From Linum tenue (taxonomy: Eukaryota > Streptophyta > Magnoliopsida > Malpighiales > Linaceae): a DNA stretch of 64,000 bases. A program made the translations under genes and the position numbers. The notes beneath the pieces are model-generated. The model ran no database searches and was not told where the DNA came from. It was given only the letters and a program-made list of their open reading frames with translations. Where the stretch lies: NCBI GenBank assembly GCA_946122785.1, contig CAMGYJ010000011.1, positions 55,602,449 to 55,666,448 of the forward strand. The letters are read 5' to 3'. The stretch's first letter is position 1, and each line of letters starts with the position of its first letter. Positions 51,392-63,128 of this stretch are shown piece after piece.

Positions 51392-54300
51392 ATGGGGGAT
51401 GAGAAATCGGCGATCGTGATGACCAGCAGGGAGCCGGACAGAGAGGCAGATCGAGAGCTTCTCATCCACGTTGCTGAATCCGGCGGTGGCGGCGGTAGCC
51501 ATGACGACTCTAAACCTTCCTCTTCTTCTTCCTCGCATCATCACTCCGGTCGCGAGGTTAATAAGTTCAAACCCTTTTTGCATTTTTACGTGTTTGAATT
51601 TGGAGAATTGGAATCTGGTTCGGTACTGCTTTGCTTCTGGCTTGGTGGCTTTTCTTACTTGGTGAAGTTTGATTGGGTTTGAGCTGTACTTGCCTGTTCA
51701 ATTTCGAGTTTTGTTTTCTGGGTCTGGGGAAACTGCTAGATCTAGGAATTGGGTTGTTCTTGAAAAATAGAGGGATTGCTTCCTCCGACCAATTTACTTG
51801 ATTCCAAGATAATTTCTGACACCTGTTGTCGTTGAGGGCTCTCTTCAGCCTATTTTGAGGCTCATTGGAGGCAGGGAGCTTGGGAATTTTCAGCAGAGTT
51901 TGTTCTGATTGAATTGGATAGGTTGGGGTTTGATACTTCCAAGTGCAGAAATAGTCTTCGCTTGTATGGATGCCTTTGGAGCTTGTTTCCAAGTACTTTT
52001 TATGTTCCAAGTATAATTGCTACCTGAGCATAGATTACCGTATAGTTGGCTGAATTATAGTGCAATGAGTCTTCGTCAGGTTTGAGACTTTCATATTAGC
52101 TCAAGAATGGCTAACTAAGTTTCTTCTGGAGTTTGAAACTACATTGCGTTGTTTAGGTTTCACTGCTTCTCCTCATTTATCCAAGGTTGTGTTTGTAAGC
52201 TTGTTGCTAATCTGTGTTTGTAATTTTTTCCTATGCAGACATTCTCCAAAGTTATTCGGAGCTGGGGTTCAAAAAAGTTCATGACCGGATGGTATGCCTT
52301 CTTCTTTTTCCTGGTTTTGGAAGAATGATTATTTCTGGCTCACTTGCGCTAACATATTTGAACTCTTGATATCAAGTGAGCTTAAAATAAAATCTGGATC
52401 CTGACTGTTCGAGCTTCCTGAATCAGTTTTGGCTTCTTTTTTCTTGTGGTGCCTTATCGTTGGCTTCTTGAGTTCTCTTTGACAAATTCCCATGTTCCTT
52501 TAAATTCATTACAATCCTCCACATTACTTTTTTCCCCTAGTCATATTGAATGTATACATAAAGTAACGACATTCATTTTAAAGAATGGAATCAATTCCTA
52601 GGTCATTTATATCATCTTCATGTTTCTATCAACAGTTCAAACATAAGTTAGTTGAATCGCCAGATATTGCTTCTAAAACTTTCATTTTAGAGCATATAAT
52701 TGATTCTCATGCTTTTGTGTTTAGGATTTGAAGTGATCCTTTGTTTTATGGTGATGGGCAAGGCATTTTCATTCAAAAGAACTTTTTGATTAAGCATCTT
52801 CTATTTCTGTTTCGGCGAGAACTCTGTTTCTGTGTTGATTCTTGATATTCTTTGTTATTTGTTGTTTTGCACTTCCTCAACTCTTCTGTCCGTCAGCAAT
52901 ACAATTTTTATTTGATACTTTGAATTGTTGGAAGCTTCATTGGTCACTGATTCTCATTCTTGGCTATTTTGCAGTGTTATCCTCTTCCCAATTGCTATTA
53001 CTTTCTATGTAACATGGTGGTTTATTCACTTTGTGGATGGATTTTTCTCTCCAATCTATGCTCAACTTGGAATTGATATATTTGGTGAGCACTTTGGTCA
53101 ACATTAGTATACTTGTACTCTTTGGAAAAACTTGAAGTTTTGAGGAACTTCCTCTGACCATTGACACCTAAAGTTTTGTGTATACACCATAGTTCGAATG
53201 GGTCAATATCCCATGGCTTTTGACGTCTTATAATGAAAGACGACATATGGGAGCTGATTACAGAAATCATTGTTCCGTGCTTATATACACTGGATTGGTT
53301 GTTTCTATGGAGTCCCATATCATTCTAATATTAGCCACTTCTAGTAAGTGAAAAGTTAAAGGTATCGATTAATCCTGTTGTTGGGCTAACAAGATTCTCT
53401 CTGAAACTCTAATAAGGACTTCGTATTCTGGTGCTATATAGTTGAGATGTTTGGTGTTCCTTTTGTTCCATGTTGTTTATTGATCAGCATGGTTGTGCAC
53501 AGAGTAGGATTTGGTCGAAGGTGTTCACTAATGCTAAATTAGTAGTAACTTACCTCGCGTGTGCTGCGCTGCCAGGTCTCGGATTTGTTACGTCCATAAC
53601 TTTCATTTTCGTGGTTGGAGTATTCATGTCATCTTGGTTGGGGGCATCTGTCTTGAGCCTTGGAGAATGGTTTATCAAAAGGATGCCATTTGTCCGCCAT
53701 ATCTATAATGCCTCAAAGCAAATTGGTGCTGCCATATCGCCAGGTATTACTCTTGGCTGATCTGTGGTGGATTTTGGCTTATGGTTTCTGATGATGGGCG
53801 CCATTTAAGGTCTTGTACACTTGTTCACTATTTCAGATCAGAATACACAGGCCTTCAAGGAAGTAGCCATTATAAGACATCCACGTATTGGTGAATATGC
53901 ATTTGGCTTCATCACTTCCTCTGTTACCCTCCAGGTATAAATTCAACTCATGAAAGAAAGTTGTTTTGGAATTACTTCAATGTCACAACTTGCTTTCACC
54001 CCCATGGTTGTCTCTTGACACCATTAAATGGGAGAACATCAGCACACTTTTATATCCTTCTCGGTGAATGCGTTAAAAGTTCTTGCACGGCATTTAATAT
54101 TTTTCCTGGTTTACCAACTGTGAGTGCAGAACTATGCTGGAGATGAGGAACTCTGCTGTGTTTATGTCCCTACAAATCATCTGTACATTGGTGATATATT
54201 CCTTGTCAGTACTAAGGATGTGATCAGACCTAATCTGTCAGTCAGGGAAGGAATAGGTGAGGATTCCACTGAATCAATGCCTGATATTTAAACATTAGGA

Positions 54301-54456
54301 AGCTTGGCCATACAAAGATTTGTATTCTTTTGCTCTTCCTCATTCATCCTTGTAATTGCAGAGATAGTTGTCTCCGGAGGGATGTCGATGCCCCAGATCC
54401 TGTCTACTCTTGATTCTGACGTCACAGTGGATAGAAATAGACTGAGCACGAGCTGA
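51392..54456 (+). CDS. LCV: LIKE-COV (DUF502) membrane protein
   Basis: Seven exons: 51392-51556, 52239-52291, 52975-53084, 53576-53743, 53837-53934, 54130-54256, 54362-54456, giving 271 residues. COV1 and LCV proteins act in vascular patterning and in Golgi/TGN function. The N-terminus is acidic and Ser/His-rich. Two transmembrane segments follow, ILFPIAITFYVTWWFIHFVD (about residue 75) and FVTSITFIFVVGVFMSSWLG (about 113). Then come the family motifs MPFVRHIYNASKQIGAAISP, RHPRIGEYAFGFITS, and VYVPTNHLYIGDIFLVSTKD. The C-terminus EIVVSGGMSMPQILSTLD is well conserved in LCVs. The start is the MGDEKSAIV methionine; the frame upstream has no other ATG. Confidence 0.92.
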
Positions 54457-55756
54457 TACTGAAGAAGAAAGCAAGACAGCTTTTTTCTTCTTTCGTTTCC
54501 CATTATTTTGCAGATCGAAGTCACCAAGTTGTCACTGGAAATCATCCATCTTCATGGGAGATCATAAGGGACATGAAAATCAGCTTTTACTATTCTTGGC
54601 ATCAAAAAGATTTGGTGGCGAATGTAACATTTGTTTGTTGTCCAGAGTGTAGAGTGTGTTAGCATTTTGGTTGGAAGGTATAGCAGTAATGATTTGACAA
54701 AGTAGGCGACGAGGGAGAGAGAGCGAGAGAGAGAGAGAGCTTTTGTTAGGCTTTGGTTTACGGTTTTCACCACTCAGCTTAGGACGATGGCTTTGGCTTA
54801 AATGTATCAGACTTGGAATTTGTACAATGGTTGAAATAAATCCCTAAGCATTAGACCGACGTCCATGTTGTTGTGTATCAAACTCTACAATTGCACATCA
54901 TCATTTGGAGTGTGGTGAACTGAAGTCATATATAAGGACAGTGAAGGTTGCCGAGTGTCGATTCTTTTGCTGCCATGCAAAATAGGGTAAATGCTACACT
55001 TGGTCACCGAGATTACTAAATCGTGTTATGTTTAGTCACTAAAAAAATAATATTAATTTTGGTCACTCGAATTATTGAACAGGTTACATTTGGTCACTCT
55101 CCTGTAGCCTCTGTCCAACTCCGGTCACTCGAATTATTGAAACGTGTCATATTTAGTCACTCGAATTACTTAAACATGTCACATTTAGTCACTCTCCCGT
55201 TAGTCAGAGCTTATGATCTGGAACCCAGTTCGTTGCAAGGGGAGCCAGAGAGTCTCAGCAAACTTCAAAGAACCCCTATGTTAACCCTAGAGGAAGACCT
55301 CTAGGCTAACAGGACATACCGGAGAAGAATGCCCCGCGAGGAAACCATACATTTAAACTGTTTATATTAAAATCACTTCAGTTAATACGTAAATTTCCAG
55401 AACTTTCGAACATTCGTATGACCCCCCTACACACTATGTAGCTTCGTCCCTGTACTTGGTAGCATCTCTTTCTGACATTTAGCTCTGTGAAAAATGTTTG
55501 CCGTATAGATAAGACAACGTGTCATTTTGTGGCTCGTAGGTATCAGCTCCGTTTGAAATGATTATCTCACACCGTGCCTGAAAAATGTTCTACGATTCGT
55601 TATAACACAAACAATTTAAATTCATTTTTCGATGTGAAAAATGCATTCCAACCTTTCATTCAAAACTAATCGAGGTTACGGAGAACCAACAAAAACTCTC
55701 GTGTGCCCTAAGGCTTTGGTAACTCCAGCCGGCTGGTGGTAAATTGCCGCCAGGAA
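54457..55756. other. Spacer with a GGTCACTCGAATTA repeat
   Basis: The 3' UTR of the LIKE-COV gene includes a GA microsatellite (about 54713-54740). At about 55000-55200, four to five imperfect units built on GGTCACTCGAATTATTGAA and TTTAGTCACT occur. No gene is seen. Confidence 0.5.
55000..55200. repeat. Imperfect tandem repeat with GGTCACTCGAATTA motif
   Basis: Repeated blocks alternate GGTCACTCGAATTATTGAA and (A/G)CATGTCACATTTAGTCACT. This looks like the terminal part of a decayed element, but no partner end was found. Confidence 0.6.
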
Positions 55757-55982
55757 TGGGCCTATAGCTTATGAATCGTTCAATATTGGGCCTGGGCTTC
55801 CCAGCCAATCGTCAAACATCAAAGCCCATATTGGAGAAAAGCCATCTTTACGCGCGCTCTCTACACCCCGCTAAAGAAACAACTACCAGATCCGAAACCT
55901 TCGAAAGACGAAACCCTTGCAATCGTCTCATCAAAACCCTAGCCGCTTCCCCTTTCCGCCATCTCTCTCTCTCTCTTATAAG
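55757..55982 (+). promoter_or_regulatory. Promoter of the snoRNA cluster: site II, telo-box, TATA
   Basis: TGGGCC occurs at 55757-55762 and 55787-55792, with TGGGCT at 55793-55798. A telo-box AAACCCTAG lies at 55934-55942, and TTATAAG at 55976-55982 can act as TATA box. Site II plus telo-box is the known signature of plant ribosome-biogenesis and snoRNA promoters. No protein-coding gene follows; the snoRNAs do. Confidence 0.7.
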
Positions 55983-56110
55983 TAGCAGCACCTGCGTTTC
56001 CTCTCATATCTCGTCCAGATCTACCTCCAGGTTTAGGGTTTTAATTTGATTCTCTCGCCTTTCCTTTACTGCTTCTTCTTCTGCGCTTTTCGTGTTTCTT
56101 GAACGGTAGC

Positions 56111-56212
56111 GGGACGGTGACGATTACTATCATGAAAGGTCTCGTTCGTCGTAATGGCTGTAAAAGGCCTTGACGACCATTCTGATATATCACCACCCAT
56201 ATTCTGAGTCCC
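56111..56212 (+). ncRNA. U33: Box C/D snoRNA, U33-like (18S Um site near CUAUGGGUGG)
   Basis: The terminal stem is GGGAC (56111-56115) with GTCCC (56208-56212). The C-like box is GTGACGA (56117-56123) and the D box CTGA (56204-56207). The 13 bases upstream of the D box, ATCACCACCCATA, pair with 18S rRNA TATGGGTGGTGGT. The fifth position rule points to the U of CUAUGGG, the site guided by U33/snR55. An additional CTGA at 56182-56185 may be a D' box. Confidence 0.68.
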
Positions 56213-56278
56213 CCTTCAATTACTTTCTTCTTTCAAAAAACCCAGATCCAAGTTTCCTTCTTTTTCTGGCGATGTGGT

Positions 56279-56365
56279 ATGGCCGATGATTTAATATCGA
56301 AAATTGACAAGCATATGTCTGAATTTCAACCATGTTGATACGCCTAATCTTCTCTATGAGGCCAT
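56279..56365 (+). ncRNA. U27: Box C/D snoRNA, U27-like, copy a
   Basis: The ends ATGGCC and GGCCAT can pair. The D' box is CTGA (56319-56322), preceded by GACAAGCATATG, which is exactly complementary to 18S rRNA CATATGCTTGTC. The rule selects the second A of CATATG, the U27/snR74 methylation site near the 18S 5' end. The C box (CCGATGAT region) and D box (ATGA) deviate from consensus. Confidence 0.65.
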
Positions 56366-56409
56366 TTCAAGATCTGTTCTTTCCATCTGGGTTTTCAATG
56401 CTTTCGTTT

Positions 56410-56498
56410 TTGCCTGTGATGGGAACTGGTGATATTGTGTCAGTATGACGAATTGCTTGATTACAGAACAAACCACTACTGCCTTCCTTCTGAGGCTT
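56410..56498 (+). ncRNA. U16: Box C/D snoRNA, U16-like (18S AAGGAAGGCAG site)
   Basis: C-like box GTGATGG (56416-56422), D box CTGA (56490-56493), and closing stem GCC/GGC. The guide CTGCCTTCCTT upstream of the D box is complementary to 18S rRNA AAGGAAGGCAG. The fifth base selects the A of AAGGA, the site methylated by U16/snR87. Confidence 0.72.
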
Positions 56499-56557
56499 AC
56501 GTTTCCTCTGTTTGTTTTTAACAAGATTTACTTTTTTTTTTCATCGATTTGATTGAT

Positions 56558-56652
56558 GGGGTCAGGTGATGATTTGTAATGCATAGTTCAGCTGAGTAAT
56601 CACTGTGATTAGATAAATCCTTTTTAGTCTTTCGCTCCTATCTGATGACCCT
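56558..56652 (+). ncRNA. Box C/D snoRNA with two 25S guides (U18-type D' guide)
   Basis: The stem is GGGTCA (56559-56564) with TGACCC (56646-56651). C box GTGATGA is perfect (56566-56572), and D box is CTGA (56642-56645). The D' box CTGA (56592-56595) is preceded by GCATAGTTCA, complementary to 25S TGAACTATGC, which places the target at the A of GAAC, the U18 site. Upstream of the D box, TAGTCTTTCGCTCCTAT pairs with 25S ATAGGGGCGAAAGACTA with one G-U pair. The second target should be a G in ATAGGGG; I cannot assign it to a named snoRNA. Confidence 0.78.
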
Positions 56653-56721
56653 GAAATCGTTTTTCTTTCTCAATGTTGTAGAGAGTATTTTAGAACTCTA
56701 TGTTGTGGTGTTTATGCGGAA

Positions 56722-56808
56722 ATGGCCGATGATTTCTCTTTTGACAAGCATATGGCTGAATTTTTAACTTCATGTCGACAACCGAAATCGGATTCCCTAT
56801 GAGGCCAT
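56722..56808 (+). ncRNA. U27: Box C/D snoRNA, U27-like, copy b
   Basis: This is a second copy with the same ATGGCC/GGCCAT ends, CGATGATT start, and guide TTGACAAGCATATG followed by CTGA (56756-56759). The middle differs from copy a, so the duplication is not recent. Target is the same 18S adenosine. Confidence 0.65.
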
Positions 56809-58979
56809 ATTTTATTTGGACTCCATTTTTGAACTAATGGCATACATTGTATCAATGTACTGGTTCTTCGAGAATGGTTTGGCTGGACTAAGTTCTTTTG
56901 GTTTCAGGTACAATTCGAAGTGTGAAGATATAAGTATGGTGATGGGCTGAATGGTTCTTTTGGCCTCTGGAATAGGAACAGACCTCCAATCTCAGTTTTG
57001 GTTGCTCTTGACTTGTTCCAATCTAATGTTTGAGATAGTTGGAGGGTTGATCCGATTCCATCAGTTTTGGCTGCTCTTGACTTGTAGCAATTCTTCATCC
57101 ATATTCCTTTGTATCATGATTGTTTTCGTATTGCTACACTGTACAATGTTTGGCTAAATGAATTTTTATACAAATTTTTCATGGTTTGTGTTAATATATC
57201 TGGGATTGCTGTAACAAAATTTACTGGTTATTATTGTAATAGTTACATTAATTTGGTTATTGAAGCCAGTCTATTCAATGAGATACCAAATCGTGTTCCA
57301 ATATTCCCAACTTCATAAAGATCAGTCATAAAACAAACCTCAAAACAAATAGACTTATCATAATCTAAGGGCTTTGAAGTCCTTCAGTGCTTGAGAAACA
57401 TATTCCTCGGTGAGACAATTTTAAGAACAAAGGGAAGATGGACGCCACGAATGCCTGCATTTTTAGGTTTCAAGAACAAAGGTAAGATTGAGACAAGGAA
57501 TGCTTGCATATTTAGGGGTCAAGGTAGAAATGCTAGTGGCGGTGCTTTTATTTGATATTATATATTTCCTAGAACAATCGAATGTGGGTATAGTAATTTT
57601 ATGTGCTTAAGGTTAGTAAATGTGAAGGTTTGGTGATTTTATTAGTTTTGAAATAATGTATAATATGAATAACGAGCATCCCTATTCAACGAACTTTTTA
57701 TGTAATTATTTGCATTTCATGTGCTATAAGTTTTTGTATACCATGATCATATGACAGGGAAGAATATGTCCACGGTGGTAACGATAAGGTGTTGATATAA
57801 CAAATAACATAGTATTTGCACAATGCTAAGATTATGATATGATAATATGATATACACAGTTTTAATATACATAAGTTCACAATATGAGCTTGCCTGCTAT
57901 GACACTGAAGAGAGTTTTAGCATAATAGCGAGATCTTGATATAATGATAATAAGTCTTGGAACAGGGAATTACCATAACGGTTAGATGAAAATTATATGA
58001 TGGTGTTATGACAAAATAAATTGTTAGGTTGGATCTTAGCATAGTCATAACATGGTATGAAAATTCTTACTATTGTGGTATGCTAATTTACCAATGCGGC
58101 ATATTTTGATATAGTATTTGTATTTTTTGAAAATAATTTGTTGGATATTGTCTTTGGTGATGCTCTTTTATATGACGAGACAGCAATAATATTTTCATAT
58201 ATTATGGAATGCAAGGGAAAGAAGGAACTATATAGTCAATTTCAAGAGTTCCCTTTCATTTCTACGGGAGTAATTATCATAATATATTCATTTAATACTC
58301 GTGTGCATACTAAATATAAAAAAAAACACTCGTTTCATGCTATCGCATAGTTGTCTAATTTTTTTTGGTTTTGTTTATGTTTCGATAATTAAAACATGTT
58401 TAATTAACGCATTTCAATGAATCAAATTAATAAGTTTTAATTTATATCAACATAGTTTTATAACCGATTTCAAATTTTTAAACATATTGTTATATACTAA
58501 AATCATGTAAAATTTATTTTTAACTTAGACCGATCCCTTATTCGCCGTATGATCAATTTTTTTCCCCATATACAATCTTGGCACTATTTTGCTATTATGC
58601 ATCGAACCAGTAGTTTCCCAAGTTTAGTCTTTCCATATACAGTTTCACCATAAAAAGTTAACATTTAATGAGATCCTTAAAAACATTAAACAGTAAACAC
58701 TCAAACTTAGGTAATAATAATAATAATAAAAAAATTAGTTCATGAACTGACCAACTCAACCCAAAAAAAAGCTCTGTTTTCTCCTTTACAAATTACAAGT
58801 GTCCACCCCACCGTTTCATTCTCTCCCTCTTCCTCCGCAATCACATGCTTTCCGACCCAATTCCGTTTCACAATTTCACTGCCAAACAAAAAAAGAGAAG
58901 AACTCCATTACTCCACACTCTCACAGCTTCTTCTTCTTCACCACTCCACTCACTCAAACCCAACGAACAACAAAAAGAA
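56809..58979. other. Downstream of the snoRNA cluster; AT-rich spacer; LEA-2 gene leader
   Basis: The snoRNA precursor may extend some way past 56808. Short direct repeats include TTTTGG(T/C)TGCTCTTGACTTG at about 56996 and 57064, and a 49-50 bp tandem at 57422-57519. The rest is AT-rich with an AAT run at about 58711-58729. The final 150 bases are the leader of the next gene. Confidence 0.45.
57422..57519. repeat. Tandem repeat of about 49 bp, two diverged copies
   Basis: Copies begin AAGAACAAAGGGAAGAT and AAGAACAAAGGTAAGAT and end GCATTTTTAGG and GCATATTTAGG. Confidence 0.75.
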
Positions 58980-60170
58980 ATGTACGCCAAATACGCGAAA
59001 TCGTCGGATTCCGACCTGACCAGCCTCGAGCCGTCGTCGCCGCGATCCCCAAAGCGGCCGGTGTACTACGTGCAGAGCCCATCGCGAGACTCCCACGACG
59101 ACGGCGACAAATCCGCCACCGCCTCTTCCTCCTCGCTGCCGAACACCACTCCGATCGACTCCCCTTCCCACCCTTACTACCACCCGGGCCGCCACTCACG
59201 CGCATCCTCATCGAGCCGCGTCTCCGGCGGATCCTACCCCTCCTCCGCCTCCGCCACCCGGAAACCCACCGGGAAAATCAGACGGTGGCCCAGTTCCGCC
59301 GGGAACTGCCACGTCATCCTCGAGGAAGGAGGAGGCGATTATGATGGCTACGGCGACCCGGCCAGGTGCCGGGTCCTGCTGGCGGTCATGGGTTTGGCCG
59401 CGATTTTCACGGCGTTCTGTTTCCTTCTCTGGGGCGCCAGCCGTCCTTTCAGCCCCCAAATCACTGTCAAGGTAAAGAGAGAAAGAGAGAGATTTACAGA
59501 TTTGGGTTCCTGAAAAATGTTTCAATCTTGCGATTTGCGAATTAGCCCCCAGTTGATTGATGATATCTATGGATTTTGATGATGATTGGGGGCAGAGCTT
59601 GACGGTTCACAATTTCTACTTCGGGCAAGGATCGGACCTGACAGGGGTCCCGACGAAAATGCTCACCACCAACTGTTCCGTGGGGATCAAGGTTTATAAC
59701 CCGGCTTCGTTCTTCGGAATCAGCGTGAGCTCGACTCCGGTTCATATCATGTTCTCCCAGCTCGTTGTCGCGACAGGCCAGGTAAGCTAGATGTGGCGAT
59801 CGATCGACTGCACGAAGCTCGTGATTATGGTTTTGGTTCGGGCGGTGATGTTGTATTGTATTGTTGTGAAATGTTTTTGCAGCTGAGGTCGTATTACCAG
59901 CCGAGGAAGAGCCACAAGGCAGTCTCGGTCAATGTCAAGGGGATGAGGGTGCCTCTCTACGGTGCAGGGGCGAGCCTGACAAGATCGGCGGAGGAGGAAG
60001 TGCAAGTTCCGGTGAGGTTGGTGTTTGAGGTGAGGTCGAGAGGCTACGTTGTGGGGAAGCTGGTGAAGTCTAGGCATACACAGAGGATCTCTTGTGCCCT
60101 GATGTTTGATTCTCGAACAAGCAACCCCATTCGGCTTAAGAAGCATTCTTGTACGTACAAGCTCGTATGA
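58980..60170 (+). CDS. LEA-2/NDR1-HIN1-like transmembrane protein
   Basis: Three exons, 58980-59471, 59596-59781 and 59883-60170, give 321 residues. The N-terminal cytosolic part is Ser/Pro-rich with SPKRPVYYVQSPSRDSHDDG, a stretch shared by a plant subgroup of LEA-2 proteins. A single transmembrane segment (VLLAVMGLAAIFTAFCFLLW, about residues 135-155) is followed by an LEA-2 beta-sandwich region: SLTVHNFYFGQGSDLTGVPT, CSVGIKVYNPASFFGISVSS and YYQPRKSHKAVSVNVKGMRV. Proteins of this kind lie in the plasma membrane; some act in stress or defence, but the role of this subgroup is not known. The start at 58980 is preferred because the further upstream in-frame ATG (58845) would add a low-complexity stretch. 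It is convergent with Plsp1. Confidence 0.85.
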
Positions 60171-60414
60171 TCTCGAGCACTTCTGTATTTTGAGCAAAGA
60201 ATTGTGCTGCCAAGTGATGACATGAGCAATAAAAGATCTACAACCGTCAAAAGTTTTGCAATGTGAGTTGTGCAAAATATAAGCATCCATCGATTTGTCG
60301 CTAAGAATCGTTATAACCAGGCTGGTTGTTTGATCTATGGTTACAATCCTACCAAAAAATGACATGATACACAACATGGGAAGGGGGAAAACGGTGAAGA
60401 TGCAGGCCTGCCAG
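60171..60414. other. Convergent spacer
   Basis: 3' UTRs of the LEA-2 gene and Plsp1. Confidence 0.5.
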
Positions 60415-62026
<1,612 letters not shown>

Positions 62027-63128
62027 GATTGAAAAAGCAGAAGGATTTAAGGAGCTCTCAGTGGAGCTGGAAATCTGGATTAGGTTCGGAGCTCCAGAGT
62101 CCGGGGAGATGGAGGAGACGGTGGCGATTCCCGGTCTCGAATTGCCTGGAGACTGGAGTCATACTCCTAGTTTGGTTCTTTGGGCTTTTGCAATGGGCCC
62201 AATATTTCCTCGTTGGCCCATTCATAGCTTATAATGGCCCAATTGGTTGACAATGAATATTATAGAGGAAACGGTGCCGTGTGGTCCAGATTAGATCATA
62301 TACACGGTTTGTGGTTCAGATTGTGTGAACCAGTTGAGTTTATATGATTTATAGTTGAGATCAAAGTGAGAATTTTTGAAATCACTGGCCAAAGTTTATT
62401 AAATGAGTGTAATTCGAACCAAAATAAGGTATTAACCTTTCTAAAAAAGTGATTTGAATAATAAAAGATATGGCCAACGTGAGGCTTTGGATGTAAAAAG
62501 GACAATATTTACCTGCAAACCAAATAATGAGAATTTAGTTCAATAAAAATAAACAATAGTATTCTATTTTCTCTCTAGTTTCGGTTAGGGTTGCGATGAC
62601 TGCCTTGTCATTGGAGATCCCGCCGACTGGTGGCGGCTCCTCCTGGGCTCAGTTGTTTGCTGTAGCACCGGAGAACAGGTTATAGTATCGGCCGCCAATC
62701 AAATTTATGGATGGCTTTTGCCTCTCGAAGGAGGTGAAGGAGAAAGGAGCGAAGCGGTGGAAGAACTCTTTGATCGATCAATTTTACCTTTGAATTTTCA
62801 TGATTTGGTCATTCCGATACATGAACGTGACTTTTGGTCATATCAGTACACGAATTTATATCAGTACATGAAAAGTACATTATAGTTTTTATGAACATGT
62901 CTACCCATCCAGATATAGCCTCAAGGCCATTGGAGGAAATATTCGAATGCATTGTTACCTATAAAAAACACTACATTTGTAGTCAATGGCATAGGAAGCT
63001 AAGCACTGTGGTTCAGTACAAGAACAAATGTATATCTACAACTTCAGGAAGCACTTCTGAAAGTTCATTTCAACCGGCACTGTTCTTCTACACCTTGCCA
63101 GCACAAGCAGCTAACATGAGTTCAGCCT
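62027..63128. other. Plsp1 promoter and spacer to the PPR gene
   Basis: GGCCCA/TGGGCC (site II-like) elements occur near 62193-62198, 62214-62219 and 62234-62240, consistent with the Plsp1 promoter. A broken retroelement Gag-like fragment lies at 62596-62793. The part from about 62830 is probably the 3' UTR of the PPR gene. Confidence 0.5.
62596..62793 (+). pseudogene. Retroelement Gag-like (DUF4283-type) fragment with a stop
   Basis: The frame begins MTALSLEIPPTGGGSSWAQL, then a TAG at codon 31, then YRPPIKFMDGFCLSKEVKEK and KRWKNSLIDQF. The order SWA-LF, PP-, K-V-EG-RWKN-LI-QF recalls the region before the zinc knuckle of plant LINE ORF1/Gag proteins. It is short and broken. The assignment is from pattern only. 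Confidence 0.4.
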
